Assembly: GCF_004217315.1 (NCBI RefSeq)
Contig: NZ_SGWR01000002.1
Location: 178,414-242,413 of the forward strand
Length of the DNA: 64,000 nucleotides
Source: Corticibacter populi
Lineage (GTDB): Bacteria > Pseudomonadota > Gammaproteobacteria > Burkholderiales > Burkholderiaceae_C
Direction: 5' to 3'
The notes under the pieces: generated by a model
Told to the model about the DNA's origin: nothing
Seen by the model: only the letters and a program-made list of their open reading frames with translations
The model's database searches: none
Shown here: positions 1 to 11,143 of the stretch, piece after piece
How positions within the stretch are numbered: position 1 is the stretch's first letter
How the letters are laid out: each line of letters starts with the position of its first letter
Made by a program: the position numbers and the translations under genes

Positions 1-45
1 CCAAAGCCAATAATCACGTCTTCCAGCACCCAAACGGAGCGCTCC

Positions 46-816
46 ATGGCCACTGAAGACACCTCGCCAACACGGCAATCCCTGACCGAGCGCGTCATCG
101 ACGGCTTGCACAGCGCCGGCCTCCACCTCGATGGCGCGGCCGTCCAGGGCACGGCCAGCGAACTCGGCGGCCACGTCGAGAAAGCCCTCGGCAGCATGGA
201 CATGACCAGCCTGCTGGCACTGGCGGCTGCGCTGGGCTGGGCCAGTGGACTGCGCCTGTACGCCGTGGTGTTTGCCATCGGCCTGGCCGGCTACCTCGAA
301 TGGCTCACCCTGCCCGGCGCATTGGGCGTCCTGCAAAGCCCGGTCGTGCTGTTCTTCAGCGGCATCATGCTGTTCGCCGAATTCTTCGCCGACAAGATCC
401 CTGGCCTCGATTCGCTGTGGGACCTGCTGCAAAGCGTCATCCGCGTGCCCGCCGGCGCGGCGCTGGCCGCCTCGGTGTTCGGCGCCGACAACGCCTCGAT
501 GGCCATGGTCGCGGCGCTGATGGGCGGCACGCTGGCCGCCACCAGCCAGGCTGCCAAAACCACCACGCGCGCGGCCATCAACACCTCGCCCGAGCCGCTC
601 TCCAACGTCGGCGCCAGCCTGGCCGAGGACGGCGCCAGCATCGGCGCGATCTGGCTGGCGCTGACCAACCCGCTCGTCTTCATCGTCGTGCTGGTGTTCG
701 CCGTGCTCGGCATGTGGGCCATCACCTGGCTGATGTTCCGCTTCCTGCGCGCAGCCTGGCGGCGTTTCAGGCGCTTCTTCGGCACCGATCCCGCACCGCC
801 CCATCCATCCCCTTGA
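46..816 (+). CDS. DUF4126-family membrane protein
   Basis: The 256-residue protein has hydrophobic segments at about residues 52-85 and 97-113, an alanine/glycine-rich segment near 135-160, and a long C-terminal membrane segment near 203-232. A basic, arginine-rich tail follows. The first 50 residues are polar. The pattern, including the GWASGLRLYAVVF stretch and the central FFADKIPGLDSLWD stretch, matches DUF4126 proteins, which are inner-membrane proteins of unknown function. The start is the first ATG after an upstream purine-rich stretch. It lies 42 bases before the carboxylase gene on the same strand and may share its transcript. No function can be assigned. Confidence 0.75.
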   Translation: MATEDTSPTRQSLTERVIDGLHSAGLHLDGAAVQGTASELGGHVEKALGSMDMTSLLALAAALGWASGLRLYAVVFAIGLAGYLEWLTLPGALGVLQSPVVLFFSGIMLFAEFFADKIPGLDSLWDLLQSVIRVPAGAALAASVFGADNASMAMVAALMGGTLAATSQAAKTTTRAAINTSPEPLSNVGASLAEDGASIGAIWLALTNPLVFIVVLVFAVLGMWAITWLMFRFLRAAWRRFRRFFGTDPAPPHPSP

Positions 817-858
817 CAGACTCACACGATTGAACCCGCGCCCAAAAAGGAGACAACC

Positions 859-2895
859 ATGTTCAGCAAAATCCTGATCGCGAACAGGGGCGAGATCGCC
901 TGCCGCGTCGCCGCCACCGCCCACCGCCTGGGCATCCAGACTGTGGCCGTCTACTCCGATGCCGATGCCAAGGCCAAGCATGTGCAGGCCTGTGACGAGG
1001 CCGTGCATGTCGGCGGCAACAGCCCGAAGGAGAGCTACCTGCAGTGGCAGCGCATCATCGATGCCGCCAAGACCACCGGCGCGCAGGCCATCCACCCCGG
1101 CTACGGTTTCCTGAGCGAGAACGAGGAGTTCGCGCAGGCCTGCGCCGATGCCGGCCTGGTCTTCATCGGCCCGCCCGCCTCGGCCATCGCCGCCATGGGC
1201 CTCAAGGCCGAATCCAAGCGGCTGATGGAAAAAGCCAGTGTGCCGCTGGTACCCGGCTACCACGGCGCCGATCAGGACCCCGCACTGCTCAAGGGCGAAG
1301 CCGACCGCATCGGCTACCCGGTGCTGATCAAGGCCAGCGCCGGCGGTGGCGGCAAAGGCATGCGCATCGTCGAGCGAACCGAGGATTTCGATGCCGCGCT
1401 GCAATCGTGCCAGCGCGAGGCCATCAACAGCTTTGGCGACGACAACGTGCTGATCGAAAAATACGTGCAGCGCCCGCGCCATATCGAGATCCAGGTGTTT
1501 GGCGACACGCAGGGCAACGTGGTCTACCTCTTCGAGCGCGACTGCTCGGTGCAGCGCCGCCACCAGAAAGTGCTGGAAGAAGCGCCCGCGCCCGGCATGA
1601 CGCCCGCGCTGCGCCAGCAGATGGGCGAGGCCGCCGTGGCCGCCGCCAAGGCCGTCGGCTATGTGGGGGCAGGCACCGTGGAGTTCATCGTCGAGCAGCC
1701 CGGCGGCTATGACCAGCCCGAGGCGATGCGCTTCTACTTCATGGAGATGAACACCCGCCTGCAGGTCGAACACCCGGTGACCGAGGCCATCACCGGCACA
1801 GACCTCGTCGAATGGCAATTGCGCGTCGCCGCCGGCGAGCCGCTGCCCAAGGCACAGGATGAACTGCAGATCCACGGCCACGCCATCGAGGCGCGCATCA
1901 ACGCGGAGAACCCCGAGAACGACTTCCTGCCCGCCACCGGCCGGCTTGCCATCTACCGCAAACCGCCGGCCAGCAGCTTCAGCGTGGGCGAGGTGCGTGT
2001 CGATGACGGCGTGCGCGAGGGCGATGCCATCAGCCCCTACTACGACTCGATGATCGCCAAGCTCATCGTGCATGGCCAGACGCGCGAGCAGGCGCTGGCA
2101 CGGCTGGACGAAGCGCTGTCGCAGATGCACATCGTCGACCTGCCCAACAACATCCAGTTCCTGCGCCGCGCGATCAGGACCGATTCCTTCGCGCAAGCCA
2201 GGCTGGATACGGCCCTCATCCCACGCGAGGCCGGGCAGCTGTTCGGCCAGCGTGCCTGGCCCATCGCCTACAGCGTGGCTGCTGCGGTGGCCAGCGCCCT
2301 GCAGCAGGAAGGCGCCGCACACGGCACGGATCCGTTCGACCCGCGCGACGGCTGGCGCGGCTGGGGCGTGGCCAAGCGCTTCTTCCTGTTTGCCAGGGAC
2401 GAGCAAACGCTCAACGCCGTGCTCAGCTACTTGAACGACGGCACGCTGCAGTTGGACGTGCGGCCGCAGGGCGATCACCAAGGTGCGCCGCTGAGCGAGG
2501 GCATTCTGGGCTTCGTGCCGGTGCCTGGAAGCGACGCGATCGAGGTCGACTACGCCGGGCGCAGCGCCCGCGTCAACGTCTACCGCCACGGCGCTGCCGT
2601 GGAAATCTTCGCGCCGCGCGGACAGGATGCCATCACCTGGATCGACCCGCTCGCCCAGGGCGATGAGCCGGGCGAAGGCGGGCGCCTGACCGCGCCCATG
2701 CCCGGCAAGGTCGTCTCGTTTGCCGTGCAGGCCGGCGAGAAGGTCAGCAAGGGCCAGGCACTGGCGGTGATGGAGGCGATGAAGATGGAGCACACCATTG
2801 CCGCCCCGCGCGATGGTGTGGTGGCCGAACTGCTGTTCGCGCCTGGCGACCAGGTGATGGATGGAGCCGAACTGCTGACGCTCGCGGACGTCTAG
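859..2895 (+). CDS. pccA: Biotin-dependent acyl-CoA carboxylase alpha subunit (propionyl/acetyl-CoA type)
   Basis: This 678-residue subunit fuses an N-terminal biotin carboxylase (about 1-450; opening [16 protein letters not shown]-grasp glycine loop [24 protein letters not shown]) to a C-terminal biotinyl domain. The biotin lysine is Lys642 in the EAMKMEH motif. It carboxylates enzyme-bound biotin with ATP and bicarbonate; a separate beta subunit, not present in this window, would transfer CO2 to propionyl- or another acyl-CoA. Length and fusion distinguish it from the two-part AccB/AccC system at 42.8-44.7 kb. An AAGGAG ribosome site precedes the ATG. The exact acyl-CoA substrate is inferred; methylcrotonyl- or acetyl-CoA carboxylase cannot be excluded. 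Confidence 0.88.
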   Translation: MFSKILIANRGEIACRVAATAHRLGIQTVAVYSDADAKAKHVQACDEAVHVGGNSPKESYLQWQRIIDAAKTTGAQAIHPGYGFLSENEEFAQACADAGLVFIGPPASAIAAMGLKAESKRLMEKASVPLVPGYHGADQDPALLKGEADRIGYPVLIKASAGGGGKGMRIVERTEDFDAALQSCQREAINSFGDDNVLIEKYVQRPRHIEIQVFGDTQGNVVYLFERDCSVQRRHQKVLEEAPAPGMTPALRQQMGEAAVAAAKAVGYVGAGTVEFIVEQPGGYDQPEAMRFYFMEMNTRLQVEHPVTEAITGTDLVEWQLRVAAGEPLPKAQDELQIHGHAIEARINAENPENDFLPATGRLAIYRKPPASSFSVGEVRVDDGVREGDAISPYYDSMIAKLIVHGQTREQALARLDEALSQMHIVDLPNNIQFLRRAIRTDSFAQARLDTALIPREAGQLFGQRAWPIAYSVAAAVASALQQEGAAHGTDPFDPRDGWRGWGVAKRFFLFARDEQTLNAVLSYLNDGTLQLDVRPQGDHQGAPLSEGILGFVPVPGSDAIEVDYAGRSARVNVYRHGAAVEIFAPRGQDAITWIDPLAQGDEPGEGGRLTAPMPGKVVSFAVQAGEKVSKGQALAVMEAMKMEHTIAAPRDGVVAELLFAPGDQVMDGAELLTLADV

Positions 2896-2943
2896 CCCAG
2901 CCCAGCGCGACGAGACCAACTGCGCGCGCCAGCGGCAGCACGC

Positions 2944-3315
2944 TCAGCGTGCGGCGGCCGCCTCCAACTCCTCTTTGCACTGCAGGCAGTGGGTTGACTC
3001 GGGGCGGGCCTTGAGGCGCTCGAGATCGATGGGATTGCCGCAGCGCACGCACAGGCCATACACCCCCCGAGCCAGGCGATCGAGGGCGCGGCCGATGGAG
3101 TCGAGTTCCTGCCGGTCGCGCGCCACTTCGGCCTGCCGCACCTCCTTGGCCTCGGCCAATTGGGCGGTGTCCTCGGGCTCCTGCGCACCGTCGCGGCTGC
3201 TGGCCTCCAGTTCGTCCTCGGCGCTGTCGACCTCCTGCTGCAACTCGGCCTGGCGGGCCAGCAGGCGTTGTTTGAATATGGTCCAGTCGTGTTGGGATTG
3301 CGTGCTTTTTGTCAT
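2944..3315 (-). CDS. DksA/TraR-family C4 zinc-finger protein
   Basis: The 123-residue protein has a long polar, probably coiled-coil region followed by a C-terminal four-cysteine zinc finger (CVRCGNPID ... THCLQCKEEL), the layout of the DksA/TraR family. DksA relatives insert the coiled coil into the RNA polymerase secondary channel. This one is shorter than DksA (about 150 residues), so it is a paralogue of unknown target. The start at 3315 has AGGA seven bases upstream. An in-frame ATG at 3402 would add 29 residues and overlap the stop of the upstream binding-protein gene as ATGA. I prefer the shorter form because the extra residues do not resemble the family. Confidence 0.78.
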   Translation of the reverse strand: MTKSTQSQHDWTIFKQRLLARQAELQQEVDSAEDELEASSRDGAQEPEDTAQLAEAKEVRQAEVARDRQELDSIGRALDRLARGVYGLCVRCGNPIDLERLKARPESTHCLQCKEELEAAAAR

Positions 3316-3398
3316 GACTCCATCCTGCTCTGGTACGGTAAAAAAGCCTTGATTCGGCTCAATGAAAAGTCCGTCAAGCAAGGCCGTCTGCGGGGGGC

Positions 3399-5225
3399 TC
3401 ATGGCTGGCGTGACCACCAATTGAACATGATCCAGTTTTCCACGGTCTGGGTGTAGGGCGGCATTGGCGCCTGGAAGTCGAGCCGCCCGGCGTTGTAGAC
3501 CACCCGGAAGGTATTGGCATACCACTGCGGGATGAGGATGTTCTCGGCGACGATGATGCGCTCGAGCGCCCGGCAAGCGGGCAGGAACGCCTCACGGCTT
3601 TCGGCATTGACCATGCGGCGGATCATGGCATCGACGGCCGGGCTCCTGATTCCGGTGAAATTGCTCGAATCGGGCGTATCGGCGGCCTGGCTGCCGAAGA
3701 TCTCGGCGTACTCCTGGCCGGGATTGTGCGTGCCACGCATGTTCACGGTGGTGATGTCGAAATCGAAGCTCTGCCAGCGCTGCAGCAGCAGCGCGAAGTC
3801 CACCGCCCGAAAGCGCAGCTCGATGCCCAGCTTGTGCAGATTGCGCATCCACGGCGAGAGTGTGCGAATGCCGCCTTCGCTGCTGTCGAGGTACTCCAGC
3901 ACGAAGGGCTGGCCCTTGTCGTTGCGCAGCACACCGCCCTGGATGTGCCAGCCAGCCTCGGCCAGCAGCTCGCGGGCCTCGCGCAGGTTCTCGCGCAAAC
4001 CATCCTCGCGGTCGTCGGTGCGCGGCGGCGGCGCTACCGGGCCGAAAGCCTCGGGAGGGATGCTGCCGCGCCACGGCTCCAGCAGGGCCAGCTCGGCCGG
4101 GCCGGGCGTACCTTCCGCATGGCATTCGGTATTGCCGAAGATGCCCTGCACGCGCCGGTAGGAGCTGTAGAACAGGCGCTGGTTCATCCACTCGTAATCC
4201 ATCGCCAGCGCCAGCGCGCGACGCACCCGCACGTCCTGCAGCAGCGGACGGCGGGTGTTGAGCACATAGCTCTGGAAACCGGTCGGGTTGAGGTGCTCGA
4301 ACTCGGTCTTGACCAACTCGCCGCTGTCGAACTTGCGGCCGTGGACCCGGCGTGCCCAGTCGCCGGCGCTGAAGAACTGCATGGCATCGAACTCGCCGGC
4401 CTTGAGCGCCTCCAGCCTGGCGGTGTTGTCCTGGTAGATGCGGATGGTGATGCGCTCGAAGTTGTTGGCGCCGACATTGACGTTGAGGTCCCGGCCCCAG
4501 TAGTCGGGGTCGCGCACATAGGTGATGTCGCGCCCGAACACCACCGGACCGATGCGGTACGGGCCACTGCCGATGGGCGTGTCGGTGATAATCTCGTCAA
4601 AGGGCTTGGCCACGCCATCGACCACGCCCCAGTCGCGGCTGAAAATGGGCAGGCTGCCCACGGTGAGCGGCAGCTCGCGGTTGGGGCTGGCGAAATCGAA
4701 GCGGATGCGGCGCTCGCCCAGCACCACGGCCTGCTTCACGTCCGCCAGCATGGTGGCATAGGCCGGCGAGGCCTTGGCGCTGATGAGCGTGTCGAAACTG
4801 TGCTTGACATCCGCGGCCAGCACCGGCTGGCCATTGTGGAAGCGCGCCTCGGGCCGCAGCTCGAAGGTGGCCGAGAGCCGATCCGGCGCGACCTCGACGC
4901 CCTCGGCCAGCAGGCCATAGCCGGTCGCGGTTTCATCGAGCGAGCCCGTCAGCAGACTCTCGAAGATCACCGTCTGCAGGTAAGCCGGCGTCGAGCCGCG
5001 GATGGTAAAGGGGTTGTACTTGTCGAAGGTGGAGCTGCGCAGGTTGCTCACCAGCCGCAGCTCGCCGCCCTTGGGTGCGGCCGGATTGACGTAGTCGAAA
5101 TGCGCAAAGCCTTCCGGGTACTTGGGCTCGCCCCACAGTGCATAGGCATACGCGCCCCAGGCCGGCAGCGCCGCCCAGGGAGCCGCCAGAGAGAGCGCCA
5201 GAAGGCAGGAAACGGTTTTGCGCAT
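3399..5225 (-). CDS. YejA-like peptide ABC-transporter periplasmic binding protein
   Basis: The 608-residue protein has a Sec signal peptide (about residues 1-24, MRKT... to AWG) and then the SBP_bac_5 fold. The mature N-terminus reads WGEPKYPEGFAHFDYVNPAA, the signature of YejA-type receptors that bind oligopeptides or microcin C-like compounds in the periplasm. An upstream in-frame ATG at 5363 would give a non-secreted extension, so the start at 5225 is chosen. It is divergent from fabI with 79 bases between. No permease or ATPase genes (yejB, yejE, yejF) are nearby, so it must work with a transporter encoded elsewhere. Substrate is inferred from family only. Confidence 0.85.
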   Translation of the reverse strand: MRKTVSCLLALSLAAPWAALPAWGAYAYALWGEPKYPEGFAHFDYVNPAAPKGGELRLVSNLRSSTFDKYNPFTIRGSTPAYLQTVIFESLLTGSLDETATGYGLLAEGVEVAPDRLSATFELRPEARFHNGQPVLAADVKHSFDTLISAKASPAYATMLADVKQAVVLGERRIRFDFASPNRELPLTVGSLPIFSRDWGVVDGVAKPFDEIITDTPIGSGPYRIGPVVFGRDITYVRDPDYWGRDLNVNVGANNFERITIRIYQDNTARLEALKAGEFDAMQFFSAGDWARRVHGRKFDSGELVKTEFEHLNPTGFQSYVLNTRRPLLQDVRVRRALALAMDYEWMNQRLFYSSYRRVQGIFGNTECHAEGTPGPAELALLEPWRGSIPPEAFGPVAPPPRTDDREDGLRENLREARELLAEAGWHIQGGVLRNDKGQPFVLEYLDSSEGGIRTLSPWMRNLHKLGIELRFRAVDFALLLQRWQSFDFDITTVNMRGTHNPGQEYAEIFGSQAADTPDSSNFTGIRSPAVDAMIRRMVNAESREAFLPACRALERIIVAENILIPQWYANTFRVVYNAGRLDFQAPMPPYTQTVENWIMFNWWSRQP

Positions 5226-5304
5226 GCGACAATTCTGCCTGACTTGGCGCGCGGCCCGACGGGCTGCCGCACGAAACGCAATCACGACAATAGGAGTTTG
5301 ACCC

Positions 5305-6096
5305 ATGGGTTTTCTGAGTGGCAAGAAATTGCTGATCACCGGCGTGCTGTCCAACCGTTCCATCGCCTATGGTATCGCCAAGGCCTGCCATGCGCAGGGC
5401 GCCGAGCTGGCCTTCAGCTACGTGGGCGAGCGCTTCAAGGACCGCATCAGCGAGTTTGCCGCCGAATTCGACTCCAAGCTCGTGTTCGACTGCGATGTCG
5501 CCGATGACGCACAGATCGAGAAACTCTTTATCGACCTGGCCACGCACTGGCCGAAGTTCGACGGCTTCGTGCACAGCATCGGCTTTGCGCCGCGCGAGGC
5601 GATCGCCGGCAACTTCCTCGACGGCCTCTCGCGCGAGGGCTTTCGCATCGCGCACGACATCAGCGCCTACAGCTTCCCGGCCATGGCCAAGGCGGCCCTG
5701 CCCTACCTGAACGAGCGGGCTTCGCTGGTGACGCTGTCGTATCTCGGCGCCGAGCGCGCCGTGCCCAACTACAACACCATGGGCCTGGCCAAGGCCAGCC
5801 TGGAAGCGAGCGTGCGCTATCTTGCCGAGGCCGTCGGCCCGCAGGGTATCCGTGCCAACGGCATCAGCGCGGGGCCGATCAAGACGCTGGCCGCCAGCGG
5901 CATCAAGGACTTCGGCAAGCTGCTGGCGAACTTCGCCGCCACCTCGCCGCTGCGCCGCAACGTGACGATCGAGGACGTCGGCAACAGTGCCGCCTTCCTG
6001 CTCTCGGACCTGGCCTCGGGCATCACCTCGGAGATCCTCTACGTCGATGGCGGTTTCAGCCATACCATCGGCATGCCGTCACCGTCAGAGGGCTGA
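5305..6096 (+). CDS. fabI: Enoyl-[acyl-carrier-protein] reductase (NADH), FabI
   Basis: FabI performs the last, NADH-dependent reduction of each round of type II fatty acid synthesis and is the target of triclosan-type inhibitors. The 263-residue protein starts [20 protein letters not shown], the characteristic FabI cofactor loop. It carries the catalytic Tyr and Lys in the stretch YNTMGLAKA, within the Y-x6-K spacing that separates FabI from ordinary short-chain dehydrogenases. The C-terminal [10 protein letters not shown] is also typical. A TAGGAG ribosome site sits just ahead of the ATG. It is monocistronic and is followed by a strong terminator shared with the convergent deaminase gene. 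Confidence 0.97.
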   Translation: MGFLSGKKLLITGVLSNRSIAYGIAKACHAQGAELAFSYVGERFKDRISEFAAEFDSKLVFDCDVADDAQIEKLFIDLATHWPKFDGFVHSIGFAPREAIAGNFLDGLSREGFRIAHDISAYSFPAMAKAALPYLNERASLVTLSYLGAERAVPNYNTMGLAKASLEASVRYLAEAVGPQGIRANGISAGPIKTLAASGIKDFGKLLANFAATSPLRRNVTIEDVGNSAAFLLSDLASGITSEILYVDGGFSHTIGMPSPSEG

Positions 6097-6112
6097 GCCG
6101 ACTCGGCCACAG

Positions 6113-6159
6113 GCCTCGCCTGGGCGCATCCATGCAGCCCTGGCGGGGCTTTTCATTTT

Positions 6160-6160
<1 letters not shown>
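6113..6160 (+). terminator. Intrinsic terminator after fabI
   Basis: A GC-rich inverted repeat pairs 6113-6125 with 6137-6149 (one mismatch and one G-U pair). An inner GCAT/ATGC pair extends the stem. A T-rich tract (TTTTCATTTTTT) follows. It sits between the convergent fabI and deaminase genes and touches the stop codon of the latter. Confidence 0.75.
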
Positions 6161-8377
<2,217 letters not shown>

Positions 8378-8457
8378 GGCTGCTGTTCTCCTTTGTCCGT
8401 TTCTCGTCACACAACACAGGGGTGCGTCCCGCAGGACTGGCCCCGATCGAATCTTCC

Positions 8458-9390
8458 ATGTACACACCCACACTGGCTTCCCGTACCGAAACCGTTGCCG
8501 TGCGCGGCCTCCCCTATCAGGTGCGCCGCTGGGGCACCGAAACGGCCAGCCAGGACCGTCCGCTGGTGCTGCTGCACGGCTGGATGGATGTCTCGGCATC
8601 CTATCAGTTCGTCATCGATGCGCTGGGGCCTCGCGCCATCCAGTCACGCATGGTGATCGCACCCGACTGGCGCGGCTTCGGCGGCAGCATGACCGGGGCT
8701 GCAACCGATCACTACCTGTTCGCCGATTATCTGGCCGACCTTGACGCCCTGCTGCACCACTATTGCGGCACCGATACCGCAGTGGACATGGTCGGCCACA
8801 GCATGGGGGGCAATGCGGCCATGCTGTATGCGGGCGTGCGTCCCCGGCGGGTGCGGCGCCTGGTCAACCTGGAAGGCTATGGCATGCCCGCCGGCCAGGC
8901 CGGCAGTGCCCCCAGGCGCTACGCGGCATGGCTGGACGACCTGCAGCGCCTGGCCCGTGGCGAGCTGGCCCTCAAGACCTACGACAGCGTCCAGGGGGTG
9001 GCCGAGCGCCTGATGAAGACCAACCGCCGCCTGACCACCGACAAGGCGCTATGGCTGGCGCACCAGTGGGCCGCACCGGGCGCCGATGGCCGCTGGCGCA
9101 TCCTGGGCAACGCCGCGCACAAGGTCAGCAGCAGCCAGGTCTTTCGGGTCGAGGAAGTGCTGGCGGTCTACGCCGCTATCGAGGCGCCGGTGCTGGCCGT
9201 CGACGGCAGCGACGACAGCCTCGGTCAGTGGTGGCAGGGTCGTTACAGCCTGGCCGAATACCATGAACGCCTGCGCGCCGTGCCCGACTGCCGCCTGGCC
9301 CGCATCGAGGACGCCGGCCACATGCTGCACCACGACCAGCCACAGGCCGTGGCCGAACTGATCGCAGCATTCCTGGCGCTGCCTCGCTGA
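8458..9390 (+). CDS. Alpha/beta hydrolase
   Basis: A 310-residue alpha/beta-hydrolase-fold enzyme. An oxyanion-loop motif LVLLHGWMD sits near residue 37. The nucleophile is Ser115 in the elbow MVGHSMGGN, and the catalytic His is about residue 288 in EDAGHMLHHDQP. No signal peptide is seen, so it is probably cytoplasmic. The substrate (ester, lactone or other) cannot be told from sequence. The ATG at 8458 has only a weak ribosome site; an earlier in-frame ATG at 8362 would overlap the divergent reductase start and is less likely. Confidence 0.84.
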   Translation: MYTPTLASRTETVAVRGLPYQVRRWGTETASQDRPLVLLHGWMDVSASYQFVIDALGPRAIQSRMVIAPDWRGFGGSMTGAATDHYLFADYLADLDALLHHYCGTDTAVDMVGHSMGGNAAMLYAGVRPRRVRRLVNLEGYGMPAGQAGSAPRRYAAWLDDLQRLARGELALKTYDSVQGVAERLMKTNRRLTTDKALWLAHQWAAPGADGRWRILGNAAHKVSSSQVFRVEEVLAVYAAIEAPVLAVDGSDDSLGQWWQGRYSLAEYHERLRAVPDCRLARIEDAGHMLHHDQPQAVAELIAAFLALPR

Positions 9391-9495
9391 CGCCACAATG
9401 CTGATGCTGCCTTGACCTACATGGCAAGCTGGCGGCCGCCAGCATAATCAGCGCGACCGGCGTTCAATATCGAGGCGCCAGAACAAGGAGCGTCC

Positions 9496-10917
9496 ATGCG
9501 AACCATCGAGACAGACGTGGCAATCATCGGCGTTGGCACCGCCGGCATGGCCGCCTACCAGGCCGCGCACCGCCATACCGAACGCATCCTCACCATCGAA
9601 CATGGCCCATATGGCACCACCTGTGCCCGCGTCGGTTGCATGCCCAGCAAACTGCTCATTGCTGCCGCGCAAGCGGCGCGGCAGGCACGCCTGGCACCGC
9701 ATTTCGGCGTGCAGACCGGCCCCGTCCACGTCGACGGCGCTGCCGTGATGCAACGGGTGCGCGAGGAACGCGACCGCTTCGTGCAGTTCTCGCTCGACAC
9801 CGTCGCCGCCTGGCCCAGCGGCCACAAGCTGAGCGGCACGGCACGCTTTTCCGACTCAGGTGTCCTGCAGGTCGGAGAAGACACCATCGTCAAGGCACGC
9901 AGCTTTGTCATCGCCACCGGTGCCGCATCGCAAGTTCCCGAGGACTTGCGCACGCAGCTCGGCGATCGGCTCATCACCAGCGATGTCGTGTTCGACTGGC
10001 AAGCCCTGCCCGGCTCGGTGGCAGTGATGGGTTCCGGCGTGATCGGGCTGGAGCTCGCCCATGCACTCAGTGCCCTGGGCGTGCGGGTGCGCCTGCTCGG
10101 GCGCGGCGGCAAGGCCGGCCCGGCCACCGACCCCGAGGTCGCCGCGCACTGTGCCGAACTCACCCGCGCCAGCATTCCCAGTTGCCTGGACAGCCAACTG
10201 CAATCGGCGCGCCGCTGCGCCGAAGGCGTCGAGCTGCGCTACTCCAGCGATGGTCAGACGCACACCGAGACCTTCGACTTTCTGCTGGTGGCCACCGGGC
10301 GCCGCCCGCAGCTGGCCGATTTGCACCTGGAGGCCGCTGGCGTCACGCTGGATGAGCAGGGTCTGCCTCCTTTCGATGCGCAGACGCGGCAGCTCGGCTC
10401 ACTGCCGATCTTCCTTGCAGGCGATGCCAACAACCACCATCCGGTGTTGCACACCGCCTCCGACGATGGCTTCGCCGCCGGCCACAATGCCGCCACCTGG
10501 CCGCAGGTGCAGAGCTTTCAGCGGCGGGCGCCACTGAACATCGTCTTCGGCGAACCCCAGATCGCCATGGTCGGCCAGAGCCACCGCGCTCTGCTGGAGG
10601 GCGGCGCTGATTTCGACACCGGTACGGTGCATTTCAGGAATCAGGGGCGCGCCCGCATCGAAGCCCGCAACCAGGGCGTGCTGCGCGTCTATGCCGACAC
10701 GGCCGACGGGCGCCTGCTCGGCGCCGAGATGGTCGGCCCCGCCGCCGAACACATCGGCCACCTGCTGGCCTGGGCCCTGCAGCAGAAGCAAACGGTCGCC
10801 TCGATGCTGGCCTGCCCGTTCTACCACCCCACCATCGAGGAAGGCCTGCGCACCGCGCTGCAGCAATTGCGCAAGAAACTGCCCGCAGGTGCTGCGAGCA
10901 GCGGAACCGGGCAGTGA
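9496..10917 (+). CDS. Dihydrolipoamide dehydrogenase-like pyridine nucleotide-disulfide oxidoreductase
   Basis: The 473-residue flavoprotein has an N-terminal FAD-binding loop (AIIGVGTAGMAAYQ), the redox-active disulfide Cys43-Cys48 in TTCARVGCMPSKLL, a second NAD-binding glycine motif (VMGSGVIGLELA), and the C-terminal active-site His444 in FYHPTIEEGL. Such enzymes pass electrons between NADH and a dithiol such as lipoamide. No lipoyl-bearing dehydrogenase subunits are adjacent, so it is a stand-alone paralogue. Its true partner may not be the pyruvate or oxoglutarate complex. AAGGAG precedes the start. Confidence 0.85.
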   Translation: MRTIETDVAIIGVGTAGMAAYQAAHRHTERILTIEHGPYGTTCARVGCMPSKLLIAAAQAARQARLAPHFGVQTGPVHVDGAAVMQRVREERDRFVQFSLDTVAAWPSGHKLSGTARFSDSGVLQVGEDTIVKARSFVIATGAASQVPEDLRTQLGDRLITSDVVFDWQALPGSVAVMGSGVIGLELAHALSALGVRVRLLGRGGKAGPATDPEVAAHCAELTRASIPSCLDSQLQSARRCAEGVELRYSSDGQTHTETFDFLLVATGRRPQLADLHLEAAGVTLDEQGLPPFDAQTRQLGSLPIFLAGDANNHHPVLHTASDDGFAAGHNAATWPQVQSFQRRAPLNIVFGEPQIAMVGQSHRALLEGGADFDTGTVHFRNQGRARIEARNQGVLRVYADTADGRLLGAEMVGPAAEHIGHLLAWALQQKQTVASMLACPFYHPTIEEGLRTALQQLRKKLPAGAASSGTGQ

Positions 10918-11081
10918 CTACCCGTCTGCGAGGTGGTTCGCGGACGTTGACGCACCTGCCAACCAGCGGCTTGTACCATGCGCAATGCGCACGATGGGGC
11001 GCCATGGCAGTCAAGGCGAGGCTTTGTCCGATGCGATCCATCTAAATCCGACAACGCCTAGGGTTAACGATAAATATTATT

Positions 11082-11106
11082 AATACGAAAAATTCGTATT
11101 TATAAT
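11082..11106 (+). promoter_or_regulatory. Operator-like palindrome and -10 box ahead of bfd
   Basis: A perfect 8-3-8 inverted repeat (AATACGAA, spacer AAA, TTCGTATT) spans 11082-11100 and abuts a consensus -10 hexamer TATAAT at 11101-11106. It lies in an unusually AT-rich stretch, with GATAAATATTATTAAT just upstream. The 19-base size equals that of a Fur box, and the gene downstream is an iron gene, so an iron-responsive repressor is the likely binder. The half-sites do not match the Fur consensus closely. Confidence 0.5.
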
Positions 11107-11143
11107 CAGTCCGTCATCAACCAGCCAGCCATCCAGCCAAGCC

